DNA from: a virus
Reading direction: 5' to 3' (one strand)
Virus record (IMG/VR): IMGVR_UViG_3300019742_000011
Coordinates: 1 to 26,828 of that record
Length of the DNA stretch: 26,828 nt
Of this stretch, positions 15,356-22,407 are shown piece by piece; within the stretch, counting starts at the first letter, position 1; each line of letters starts with the position of its first letter. Below the pieces are notes generated by a model. The model made no database searches, was not told the origin of the DNA, and worked only from the letters and a program-made list of their open reading frames with translations. A program made the translations under genes and the position numbers.

Positions 15356-15485
15356 TGTCGTCTTCTCCGAGATTTTCTTTACGAAATTTATTTATAAGTG
15401 TATTAATAAATTTAGTTACACTCATATTGTTTGTATTTATATAATTAATATTCTCTTTGGTTATCTCAATTCTTATCTTTTTCAT
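15318..15485 (-). CDS. small ribbon-helix-helix-like protein (55 aa) in the intein cassette
   Basis: A 55-residue ORF whose ATG overlaps the TGA of the clamp-loader N-half (ATGA) and which overlaps the nuclease start by 38 bases. It has a strand (KKIRIEITKENINYI), a turn and a helix starting MSVTKFINTLINKFRKE, the pattern of Arc/CopG-type ribbon-helix-helix DNA-binding proteins. The C-terminal segment of the N-half shows a similar pattern. It could repress the cassette or help the nuclease bind DNA. A caution is that part of its 3' end may just read through the nuclease start region. An unusually dense A+T sequence with two chance TATAAATA octamers lies inside it. Confidence 0.6.
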   Translation of the reverse strand: MKKIRIEITKENINYINTNNMSVTKFINTLINKFRKENLGEDDNEIKRLCMQQNR

Positions 15486-16264
15486 TTAACTTCCTCCACA
15501 ACATTCTCTAAAAAACTTCTCAAAAGATGTTCAAGATTAACTCCTGATTTTTCTAATATATCAGCTTGACTTTTTGTAAATCTTACTGTTACATCTTTAT
15601 ATTCTTCCTCTATATCAGCCACATCTACATCAAAACTATCAATAATTTCATACCTATCTAATCCATCTTTTAAAGACCTTTTAGAAATATTTCCATCATT
15701 ATCTTTAACCATAAAAGGATGTGTTTCAGTTAAAGTAATTTTTCTACCATCATCTAATTCAACCTCAAATACCTCTTCATCTTTATATGAAACAACTTCA
15801 CAAGTATCATTCTCTAATTTTTTTGATTTTGTATTAAAAGAAATACAATTATATTTAGTTCCTATTTCGAGTTCTTTTAATTTTAAGGGAATATTTTCTT
15901 TAATTGTACCTATAATAATTTCTTGATTTTCTTCAAGGCACTCGTCAATCACCACTATCTTGGTTAATCCTATATCAGCATAAGCAAACCTTGGAATTTC
16001 CGTATTAAAGCTATCAATACCTCTATCACTACCAGAACCATTTAACCACATTGAATCTGCGTCTAACTCATCAATCATAGCGTGAACTATAGAAGATTTA
16101 CCTATACCGGGTTGAGTTCCACAAATTAAAAGATTTGGGGTAGTTTCATCTTTAATATAAGTCTCGAATTGATTTCTTATCTTTTTTGGTAAAATCATAT
16201 CCTCTAATAATTTTGGTGCATATTTCTCCGGCCATATATATTGTTTATTATCTATTTTTTTCAA
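15482..16264 (-). CDS. 44: clamp loader large subunit N-half (gp44) + split intein N-fragment
   Basis: A 260-residue protein. Residues 1-108 are the N-extein of a gp44-like AAA+ clamp loader: WPEKYAPK, Walker A GTQPGIGKSS (49-58) and Walker B KIVVIDE (102-108). The chain then enters an intein at Cys109. CLEENQEIIIGTIKENIPLK matches Hint block A, and GRKITLTETHPFMV (173-186) matches block B with T179-x-x-H182. The tail (about 222-260, DVTVRFTKSQADILE...LLRSFLENVV) looks like an extra ribbon-helix-helix domain. There is no C-terminal intein block, so splicing must be in trans with 13153-13884. The start is TTG at 16264, four bases after AAAGGAAG, overlapping the NADAR frame; no ATG serves. Confidence 0.92.
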   Translation of the reverse strand: MKKIDNKQYIWPEKYAPKLLEDMILPKKIRNQFETYIKDETTPNLLICGTQPGIGKSSIVHAMIDELDADSMWLNGSGSDRGIDSFNTEIPRFAYADIGLTKIVVIDECLEENQEIIIGTIKENIPLKLKELEIGTKYNCISFNTKSKKLENDTCEVVSYKDEEVFEVELDDGRKITLTETHPFMVKDNDGNISKRSLKDGLDRYEIIDSFDVDVADIEEEYKDVTVRFTKSQADILEKSGVNLEHLLRSFLENVVEEVK

Positions 16265-16393
16265 TTTCTTCCTTTATTTTTTCTAACATTTTGCCTAATT
16301 TATTTTGTCCTACTCCTCTACACACTCCCCAATAAATATCACCCCAATAGTTGTCCTCTACAATAGGTTCTTTTATATCTATCAGTAATTTTT
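16248..16393 (-). pseudogene. C-terminal part of the NADAR gene in a shifted frame
   Basis: In the frame offset from the ORF above it, sequence from the A5 run (T-run on the plus strand at 16389-16393) reads KLLIDIKEPIVEDNYWGDIY, then WGVCRGVGQNKLGKMLEKIK, and ends at TAA 16248-16250. This is the conserved C-terminal NADAR segment (LL-x-T/I...E...D-x-x-WG-x-G...G-x-N-x-LG). Deleting one A from the run joins it to the N-terminal part to give about 137 residues, a normal family length. It overlaps the TTG start of the clamp-loader N-half by 17 bases. Confidence 0.75.
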
Positions 16394-16659
16394 GCAAAAT
16401 GAGGTTTAGAAAATTTTAATTTTAGTGCATTTAACATTACCTTATCTTTTACAATATCCCAATCATCTCTAATATCTATAGTTTTACCATATTTTTTAGA
16501 TTCATAAGGATTCATAGAACTTATTTTAATACGCTCATTTATATCGTTACTTTTAAAAGCTTGATACATATTTTCAGTAGATTTGTATATAATTCCTTTA
16601 TATTCTATTGGACATATTGTCATATTAGACAAAAATGCGTACTCATCTTTAAATCTCAA
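16339..16659 (-). CDS. NADAR-domain protein, N-terminal part (frameshifted gene)
   Basis: The first 83 or so residues are a clear NADAR (YbiA/DUF1768) domain: FLSNM...PIEYKGIIYKSTENMYQAFK, then WDIVKDKVMLNALKLKFSKPHFAK. After the A5 run at 16389-16393 the frame reads an unrelated tail (ITDRYKRTYCRGQLLG) and stops, while the true C-terminus continues in another frame to 16248. NADAR proteins act on ADP-ribose compounds; some remove ADP-ribose from guanine in DNA. In phages this could undo host ADP-ribosylation defence or act in NAD+ metabolism. It starts at TTG after AAAGGAATACC and is first after the promoter at 16678-16700. Confidence 0.8.
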   Translation of the reverse strand: MRFKDEYAFLSNMTICPIEYKGIIYKSTENMYQAFKSNDINERIKISSMNPYESKKYGKTIDIRDDWDIVKDKVMLNALKLKFSKPHFAKITDRYKRTYCRGQLLG

Positions 16660-16677
16660 AGGTATTCCTTTTTGTTT

Positions 16678-16700
16678 ATTGTAATTAAATTTTGTTTAAA
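16678..16700 (-). promoter_or_regulatory. early/middle-type promoter, TTTAAAC-N10-TACAAT
   Basis: TTTAAAC (16700-16694), 10 bases, TACAAT (16683-16678) on the minus strand, directly after methyltransferase 2. It would drive the NADAR gene and the whole fractured clamp loader cassette down to the hairpin at 13109-13143. Confidence 0.7.
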
Positions 16701-16704
16701 ATAT

Positions 16705-17469
16705 TTAAAATTCATCCAAATCTATTAATTTTTCTATCTCTAATGAAGAGCCTTGTATAGCTTCACCAACTCTATTTTGAGCTATTTCAAAATAATCTTT
16801 ATCTAATTCAATTCCTATACCTTTTCTATTCAAATTTTTACAACCCACTAAAGTTGTTCCACTACCCATAGTAAAATCTAATATAGTTTCATTTTCGTTA
16901 CTATATGTTTTAATTAAGAATTCCATTAGTTTAATCGGTTTTTGTGTTGGATGTATCTTATTTCTATCCCTATTGAATTTTTGGATAGAACAAGGAAATC
17001 TATTTGTATTAGGTTCTCTTTTTGCACTACCTCCCATTATATTAAAACTAGAAACCTTACCTATAGAGCCACTTTTAGATATTTTAAATCCATCCTCCAT
17101 TTGAGGGTTATATGTTGGTTGTTTTCTATAGAATATTGATATATTTTCGTGCTTTTTACCTATTTGTTTTTTCATAAACATAAAATTTGTAGCCTGTTCT
17201 TTCTCCCAAATTATATCATACCTATATATTTCTAAATTAGAAACTCTTAATTGAGAACTAAAAGGTTCACTTCCAAATAATACAATAGCTCCACTAGGTT
17301 TAATCAATTTATTTAATCTTAACCACATTTCATCAAAAGGAATAACTGAATCCCATTTACAAGCTGTAGTTCCATAGGGAGGGTCTGTAATTATAGAATC
17401 AACCTTAATATTATCTTCTATTAATTTATCCATAATTTCTAAACAATCACCATTATATAAATCAATCAT
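16705..17469 (-). CDS. DNA adenine methyltransferase 2 (beta-class)
   Basis: A 254-residue paralogue of methyltransferase 1. The N-terminus through motif IV (DPPYGT, intact here) and PFDEMWLRLNKLIKP is almost the same, as is the C-terminus from KIHPTQKPIKLMEFLI through motif I DFTMGSGTT and IGIELDKDYFEIAQNR. The middle (about 95-165, with FCKxx-free, Gly/Ser-rich sequence) differs strongly and should set a different target. No restriction partner is seen. It lies 11 bases after the gene at 17480-18100, from which it is probably co-transcribed. AAAAGGAGTTAA precedes the ATG, the same leader as methyltransferase 1. Confidence 0.92.
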   Translation of the reverse strand: MIDLYNGDCLEIMDKLIEDNIKVDSIITDPPYGTTACKWDSVIPFDEMWLRLNKLIKPSGAIVLFGSEPFSSQLRVSNLEIYRYDIIWEKEQATNFMFMKKQIGKKHENISIFYRKQPTYNPQMEDGFKISKSGSIGKVSSFNIMGGSAKREPNTNRFPCSIQKFNRDRNKIHPTQKPIKLMEFLIKTYSNENETILDFTMGSGTTLVGCKNLNRKGIGIELDKDYFEIAQNRVGEAIQGSSLEIEKLIDLDEF

Positions 17470-17479
17470 TTAACTCCTT

Positions 17480-18100
17480 TTATAAGCTCAACTTTATAGA
17501 GATATTGACCTTATCTTTCATAATTTTTATAGATTTTTCAGAAAATATCACATATAATGTCAGTTTCTTTATTTTATGTAGAAGCATAGTATCAACTCTT
17601 GTTTCTATGTCATCTATATTAATATTATTAGCTCTTAGATATAAATATAAAGTAAACCATTTTATTTGATTTCTTCTATATTTATCCAACATATAATCTA
17701 AACTAATATTACTTTCTTCTAATCTAATTTTATCAATTTCTTCAACAAATATATCCTTATGTCTAAATATATCTCTTTTAAAATCATAAACCTCTTTTAT
17801 ATCCTTTAAACCAACTTCTTTTTTTATATTGTCAATCTTAATAGGTTTCATATCTAAATCGTGTAAAGCTTTTATACAATCATTGAAATTCTTTAGAGAT
17901 TTTGAAAAATTAAGATAAAGATTTACCAAAATAAAGTTCTCTCTAGTTATGGATGAAAACTTATTAATAGGAAACATATCTTTATATTTATCTCTTGTGG
18001 CTTCTTTATGATTAACTCTTAGAAGTGGTTTTTTGGATTTGCCCTTAAAGGCAAGATTTATTCCTGCCGTTATATTATACATTTCATTATATGATAACAA
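17480..18100 (-). CDS. hypothetical protein (206 aa), possible gp59-like helicase loader
   Basis: A basic, helical protein of 206 residues starting at TTG 18100; an ATG six codons later is an alternative, and neither has a strong binding site. The sequence MYNITAGINLAFKGKSK, then TRDKYKDMFPINKF and ENFILVNLYLNF loosely recalls T4 gp59 (IKQHMNGKYD, KRRDKYFFQKL, LALIFISNLVAN), and the length is close to gp59 (217). This is a visual resemblance only. A helicase and polymerase are encoded elsewhere in the window, so a loader is plausible. Otherwise unknown. Confidence 0.5.
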   Translation of the reverse strand: MLSYNEMYNITAGINLAFKGKSKKPLLRVNHKEATRDKYKDMFPINKFSSITRENFILVNLYLNFSKSLKNFNDCIKALHDLDMKPIKIDNIKKEVGLKDIKEVYDFKRDIFRHKDIFVEEIDKIRLEESNISLDYMLDKYRRNQIKWFTLYLYLRANNINIDDIETRVDTMLLHKIKKLTLYVIFSEKSIKIMKDKVNISIKLSL

Positions 18101-18103
18101 AAG

Positions 18104-18703
18104 TTAAATCTTCATAAAAATTACAACTCTTGGGTCGTCCTCTTGCACAACTCCGTTATCATCTACAAAAGAACTAATACCTTTTTGAATAGAATAAGGT
18201 TCGCCTTTTTTACCTGAATTCATAGAGGTATCAATTTTAAATCCATTTCTACTGTATAGTGAATATAATTGACCTGATATTTTATTATCTATTCTTTCAG
18301 CAAAACAATCAAGTCTTTTAGCTCCATTTTGGATAGCACTATTAACAATAGCAGAACCTGACGAACCTTGTGAACTAAATACAGAAACTAACTCATCTCC
18401 ATGTAAAGCATATCCTGAACTATTATTACTTCCTAGATAACATTTCATATCTTTATATTCTTTTATGGTATATACAGTTAAAGTGTCTAATCCTTTCGAT
18501 TTATCACCTTTGGCTATATCGTTAATTTTGATTTTACTAATTACATTATAAAATACTCTAGCATCAACTTCTTTAAAATCATCATTAGAAGTTATTCTAT
18601 TACCTTTTTGTAACTCTTCATCTGATAATTTACCTATATCAGAGAACTTTTCATCAATAGACTTCTTATATTCTCTAAATCCCATTTTCAATATATTATT
18701 CAT
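18104..18703 (-). CDS. putative internal protein with GNAT-like C-terminal region (199 aa)
   Basis: I choose the ATG at 18703, placed after AAAGGAGATAATA, over an upstream in-frame start inside the preceding gene. The N-terminus MNNILKMGFREYKKSIDEKF resembles that of the gene before it and the T4 capsid-targeting type. The C-terminal half (SSGSAIVNSAIQNGAKRLDCFA, then GQLYSLYSRNGFKID) has the 'G-a-k-x-L-d-c-F ... LY-x-x-x-GF' pattern seen in many phage GNAT-like proteins. It overlaps the upstream gene by 8 bases and shares its late-type promoter. Function and substrate unknown. Confidence 0.55.
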   Translation of the reverse strand: MNNILKMGFREYKKSIDEKFSDIGKLSDEELQKGNRITSNDDFKEVDARVFYNVISKIKINDIAKGDKSKGLDTLTVYTIKEYKDMKCYLGSNNSSGYALHGDELVSVFSSQGSSGSAIVNSAIQNGAKRLDCFAERIDNKISGQLYSLYSRNGFKIDTSMNSGKKGEPYSIQKGISSFVDDNGVVQEDDPRVVIFMKI

Positions 18704-19379
18704 TATTATCTCCTTTATCGTAATCTTTTGCAAATCTACTAGCCATAACTGAGTTACTTCCTGAACCAAAAAGTTCATCACTATATTCTAAGGTTTCAAA
18801 TATAAAAGGTTTACCATTAACTTTAGAAGTGTATATAGGAGAATCATATCCTAATTTTGATTTATTAAATACCTCTTTACTTCCATAATCTAACCAATTA
18901 TTACAACAGTTATTAGTACCTATTAAATAAGCTTTTGAATTGTTATTGATAGCACCTTTAGGGATATATAGAACTGAATCTTGATTATATTTTTCACCAA
19001 GTCTTTTTAAATTACGCTCTAAATCTCCACTATTTTCTAAATCAGTTACAAAATAAGAAATCTCTTTTACAGTTTTACCACCCTCTGGATATGTTCCTAT
19101 AAGTTTAGTTACACCATAACCTAAACCTTTTAAATCCGAAGCTAATGCAAGATTTCTTTTTTGATTTTCTTTTTTAGTTAATAAAATAGGTTCTTTACCA
19201 CAGGGTTCTCCATTATCTTGATACCCACAATTATTATATTTTCTAAAAGCTGTTAAAGCTCCACAATCCATTGTCTCATTATGTTTCCATAATCTACTTA
19301 AAGAACTTTCATTAATTTTGCTATTTTGTAGCTTAGAATCCATAAACTCTTTAAATCCTACTTCTAATATATTTTTCAT
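18696..19379 (-). CDS. putative internal protein, DUF3293-like (227 aa)
   Basis: A 227-residue protein. The N-terminus MKNILEVGFKEFMDSK...INES looks like a capsid-targeting tag with an I-N-E cut site near residue 24. The rest has TMDCGALTAFRKYNN, LGYGVTKLIGTYPEGG, VKEISYFVTDLEN, and RLGEKYNQDSVLYIPKGA, then a Gly/Asn-rich loop. The order 'AfR ... GY ... G-x-y-E ... E-x-S-y-x-V ... Q-d-s-V/i' resembles DUF3293-type proteins of bacteria and phages; no enzymatic function is established for them that I know. A TATAAATA lies 41 bases upstream with a small 5' hairpin between. Confidence 0.6.
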   Translation of the reverse strand: MKNILEVGFKEFMDSKLQNSKINESSLSRLWKHNETMDCGALTAFRKYNNCGYQDNGEPCGKEPILLTKKENQKRNLALASDLKGLGYGVTKLIGTYPEGGKTVKEISYFVTDLENSGDLERNLKRLGEKYNQDSVLYIPKGAINNNSKAYLIGTNNCCNNWLDYGSKEVFNKSKLGYDSPIYTSKVNGKPFIFETLEYSDELFGSGSNSVMASRFAKDYDKGDNNE

Positions 19380-19395
19380 ATTACTTCCTTATATT

Positions 19396-19417
19396 TTACT
19401 TAGATAATATCTAGTAA
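19396..19417 (-). promoter_or_regulatory. 5' leader hairpin of the internal-protein operon
   Basis: TTACTTAGAT (19396-19405) pairs with ATCTAGTAA (19409-19417), nine pairs with one bulged base and a 3-base loop. It sits between TATAAATA and the AAGGAAG binding site, at the very 5' end of the predicted late transcript, where it could protect the RNA from decay. Confidence 0.4.
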
Positions 19418-19420
19418 TAT

Positions 19421-19428
19421 TATTTATA
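19421..19428 (-). promoter_or_regulatory. T4-late-type promoter TATAAATA for the internal-protein genes
   Basis: Exact TATAAATA on the minus strand at the 3' end of the amidohydrolase-like gene, 41 bases before the ATG at 19379. Expected start near 19415. The same octamer is common by chance in this A+T-rich DNA; its position before a tag-bearing gene is the support. Confidence 0.45.
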
Positions 19429-20098
19429 TGCTATCCAAACTCATCTCATAATCAGAAATAACATTCAAAAGTTCATTAATAAATTTCTTAATCTTATTAA
19501 AATCTTTATTTTTATCAGTTCCATCTAAATATAACCTTTTATTAACCTCAATCATCAAAGGTAAAACATCATCACCTTTATACTTATTTGGGTACATAGC
19601 TCCTGAATAGGGATAGTTTTCCCTAGCAGTGTAATCATTATTGATGAAATTAATTACCAGATTGACTAATTCTCTTGGAGTATCTTTAGTAGTTCCTATA
19701 CAAAAATCAGGATAATTATCTTCATTTGGGAAAGAATGACAATCAACTAATACAACTTTTGGAATATAACTTAAAGTTTTATTTACTAATTTGTTGAGGT
19801 CTTTATGCCATACATCATAAATATTTTTGATAATATCCTTTTTGTTTATAACCTCAATATCGTTATCTCTAATGCCTTTAGTATAACAAATTCCTTGACC
19901 TATTTTAAACATAGGCTCATCTTCGTCTTTAAATCTCTCAACATCACATACAAATCTTGAATATTTTTGAACTAATCTATCGGAATTTTTATGTTGGAAT
20001 AGTTCATTTGTGTACCAATCCGTTAGATAGTCCAAATCAAATTGTTCTATATTTCTATTGAATGTGTTAGTTCCTGAGTGTGGTATGTGTAAAATCAT
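19424..20098 (-). CDS. N-formylglutamate amidohydrolase-family protein
   Basis: A 224-residue protein with the family's landmarks: LHIPHSG at the N-terminus (H4, H7), CDVERF (51-56), VDCHSFP (D119, H121), PDFCIGT, ENYPYSGAMYPN and LMIEVNKRLYLD. These are the zinc and substrate regions of HutG-like N-formylglutamate deformylases, relatives of Zn-carboxypeptidases. The classical substrate is N-formyl-L-glutamate in histidine breakdown, but in a phage an amide or peptide in the cell wall or a host metabolite is equally possible. The ATG directly follows the preceding gene's TAA. It is not adjacent to the lysis cassette. Confidence 0.85.
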   Translation of the reverse strand: MILHIPHSGTNTFNRNIEQFDLDYLTDWYTNELFQHKNSDRLVQKYSRFVCDVERFKDEDEPMFKIGQGICYTKGIRDNDIEVINKKDIIKNIYDVWHKDLNKLVNKTLSYIPKVVLVDCHSFPNEDNYPDFCIGTTKDTPRELVNLVINFINNDYTARENYPYSGAMYPNKYKGDDVLPLMIEVNKRLYLDGTDKNKDFNKIKKFINELLNVISDYEMSLDSI

Positions 20099-20368
20099 TT
20101 AAAACTCACTTTCTACAAAAGGCTTTATCATTTTATAGAAAATATCCCAATCATTACATTGATATTCATAAAATTCTATATCACCATCATAAAGAGAACC
20201 TCCATTTGGCTCTCTATGAGACCATGTTTGAATACAAGTTTCATTTAAAGCTAAATATACCTCTTTTGTATTATTTAACTTTAAAATTTTATTGTTATTT
20301 GTCCTCATAGTAATAGGTTCTTCTTCACCAGATAACCAATTGACCTTTTTTGTATTTATTTTAATCAT
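20099..20368 (-). CDS. hypothetical protein (89 aa)
   Basis: An 89-residue protein beginning MIKINTKKVNWLSGEEEPIT, with a mixed strand pattern and an aromatic, acidic C-terminus (YQCNDWDIFYKMIKPF). No membrane segment or known motif. Its ATG overlaps the TAA of the upstream gene (TAATG), and its own stop abuts the amidohydrolase-like gene, so the three are coupled. Confidence 0.6.
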   Translation of the reverse strand: MIKINTKKVNWLSGEEEPITMRTNNNKILKLNNTKEVYLALNETCIQTWSHREPNGGSLYDGDIEFYEYQCNDWDIFYKMIKPFVESEF

Positions 20369-20622
20369 TAATACTCACTCTCATCAATACTAGGAAGATT
20401 ATCAGTATCTTTCATATATTTTCCTTTAATTAACTCAATTTCTAAAATTTCTTTAAATTGTTCGTGTTCTGCTAATACATATCCTAATTGTTCTAAATCT
20501 ATATTCATTTTATAAGAATATTCAATAAGAACATCCAACATATTTAAATCATTGCAAAACTCTTTTCTGAATTTTGATATATCAGATACTAAATCATCCA
20601 TTTGTATATTTTCTATATTCAT
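20368..20622 (-). CDS. small acidic helical protein (84 aa), possible gp33-like late coactivator
   Basis: An 84-residue acidic protein with DLNMLDVLIEYSYKMNIDLE, then QLGYVLAEHEQFKEILEIEL and a flexible tail. The helical layout (a helix with 'IE-x-x', a middle helix, then a helix ending in an acidic residue-rich segment) recalls the short gp33 late-transcription coactivators of T4-like phages, which would fit the TATAAATA sites. The match is by eye and weak. It has a good binding site (AAGGAAATAA). Confidence 0.5.
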   Translation of the reverse strand: MNIENIQMDDLVSDISKFRKEFCNDLNMLDVLIEYSYKMNIDLEQLGYVLAEHEQFKEILEIELIKGKYMKDTDNLPSIDESEY

Positions 20623-20657
20623 TTATTTCCTTTCTTAAAATTATACCCACCCATTAC

Positions 20658-22391
20658 TTAAAATTCCCTCTTTATAACAGAACCCTCATCAGATTCTATC
20701 GTAAATATCCTATCAAACATTTCAACTCTTTGTTTAATCTCGTCCAAATGACTAATAATAACTACATTTTTTGTTGAATTAAATTCCGATTTTATTATAC
20801 CCAGTAGCTCTTCCTTACCCTCAAAATCAAGAGAACTATCAAGTACCTCATCTAGGACTAAAAGATTTGTTTTGACCCCATTACGCTCTTCTACAAGCCT
20901 AAGAAATGCAAACATAATACTTAAAGATATTCTTGCCTTTTGACCATTACCCAATGAATCAAATTTATATTCTAAAGAATCCTTAATAATCACCTCTTTA
21001 AATCTCTCATCTATTAAAAAATTATAATCCATCAATGAAAACAACTCCAAAAATTGATTAATATTTCTATTTAAAAGAGGTATTTGAGTCTTTAGAACTT
21101 CACCTTTAAGATTTGTTGTGCCTACTATATTATCTAAATCAATATATTTTTGAAGTTGTTCTTGATGTTCTTTCAACTCAATTAAAACATCTTTTAGTTG
21201 TTTCTCAATATCTTCTAAAGTTGAATAATCAATATCCACAAGCTCAATATTATTCAATTCATTTAATTTTTTATTAAAATATTCTAAATTTGATTTATTT
21301 TCTTCTAATGATGAATGAACTCTTTTACCTTGTAATAATTTCTCTTTTATAGAATCAACTATAATTTGAATATCTTGAACTTTAGTCAAATCATCATTAT
21401 AAATCTTTTTTAAATTAACTAAATTATCCTCTAAATTATCTAATTCATTTACATCCACCTCAACAAGATAATTGGTAGTTCTACAATTACTACATTCAAT
21501 AGCGTTCTTTTTTGCTGAATTAATATAGTTAATCTTTGATTCAATTTCTCTTATTTGTTTAGAAGTATCCATTTGTTTTGATTTGATATTTGATAGTTCT
21601 AAAAATCTTTTATCATATTCTATTTTAATATCTTTAAGTTTAGTCAAAGCTTCTTTTAATTTATCAATATTACTTTGAACTCTAGTAATATCCAATTTAA
21701 TTTGAGATATATTTTCATTATGATTGTCCTGAAAATCTTTATTCTTTTTCTCAATTGTCTCAAAATTTATCTTAGTTGATTTAATATTACTACTAAGAAT
21801 ACCTTTTTTATATTCCAACTGTTGAGTAATAGATTTATTATCTTTTATCTTAGTTTTGAGAATATTAGAGACATCACTAAATATAGATGTATCAGTAATT
21901 ATTTGAAAAATCTCCTCTTTTTCTTTTGGGGTGAGTTCCATAAAAGCCTTTGAATTTGGCATATTAGCTGTAATTGTTACAAGTTGTCTAAAGATTGAAT
22001 CATTAATTTTTAGAATATTTTCCTCTAAATATGATTGATAATCTTTGGTGTTGGCTTGTTCTTCTAATAATTCAAAATCATCTTTATCTTTTTTATATAT
22101 TTCAAAAATAGAAGGCTTCATACCTCTAATAATTTTATAATCAACTCCATTAACATCAAAATATACCTCAGTTAAAAGTTTCTTTTTAGTTACTTTATTA
22201 ATGTGTTCTGATAGAGGTAATTTGGAATATTTCTTTCCAAAAAGAGAATAGAATAAGGCACTCCAAATGGAACTTTTACCTGTACCATTTCGAGCAGAAA
22301 GTATATCCATACCATTTTGAAATAAAAACTCCTGCTTTTTTTGATATAAGCCGAAGTTTTGGAAGTATAGTTTTTTAAATGTTATTTGCAA
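20658..22391 (-). CDS. 46: recombination endonuclease ATPase subunit, gp46/SbcC/Rad50-like
   Basis: A 577-residue ABC-type ATPase with Walker A ARNGTGKSS (33-41), a long central coiled coil with a CxxC zinc hook (CSNC, about residue 300), the signature LGNGQKARISLS (480-491), Walker B LLVLDE (D514, E515) and H-loop ISHLDE (H548). The size equals T4 gp46 (560). With a gp47/SbcD-like nuclease, not in this window, it resects DNA ends for recombination-dependent replication and host DNA breakdown. It starts at TTG (22391) after AAAGGAAAC; no ATG occurs before Walker A. Confidence 0.94.
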   Translation of the reverse strand: MQITFKKLYFQNFGLYQKKQEFLFQNGMDILSARNGTGKSSIWSALFYSLFGKKYSKLPLSEHINKVTKKKLLTEVYFDVNGVDYKIIRGMKPSIFEIYKKDKDDFELLEEQANTKDYQSYLEENILKINDSIFRQLVTITANMPNSKAFMELTPKEKEEIFQIITDTSIFSDVSNILKTKIKDNKSITQQLEYKKGILSSNIKSTKINFETIEKKNKDFQDNHNENISQIKLDITRVQSNIDKLKEALTKLKDIKIEYDKRFLELSNIKSKQMDTSKQIREIESKINYINSAKKNAIECSNCRTTNYLVEVDVNELDNLEDNLVNLKKIYNDDLTKVQDIQIIVDSIKEKLLQGKRVHSSLEENKSNLEYFNKKLNELNNIELVDIDYSTLEDIEKQLKDVLIELKEHQEQLQKYIDLDNIVGTTNLKGEVLKTQIPLLNRNINQFLELFSLMDYNFLIDERFKEVIIKDSLEYKFDSLGNGQKARISLSIMFAFLRLVEERNGVKTNLLVLDEVLDSSLDFEGKEELLGIIKSEFNSTKNVVIISHLDEIKQRVEMFDRIFTIESDEGSVIKREF

Positions 22392-22407
22392 TTAGTTTCC
22401 TTTTGAG

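Noticed and set aside
15389-15441. two TATAAATA octamers (15389-15396, 15434-15441) as late promoters for the nuclease
   Set aside because: They fall inside the small ribbon-helix-helix-like ORF, and such octamers are frequent by chance in this A+T-rich DNA. The nuclease is 34 bases downstream of one, so it stays possible but unsupported.
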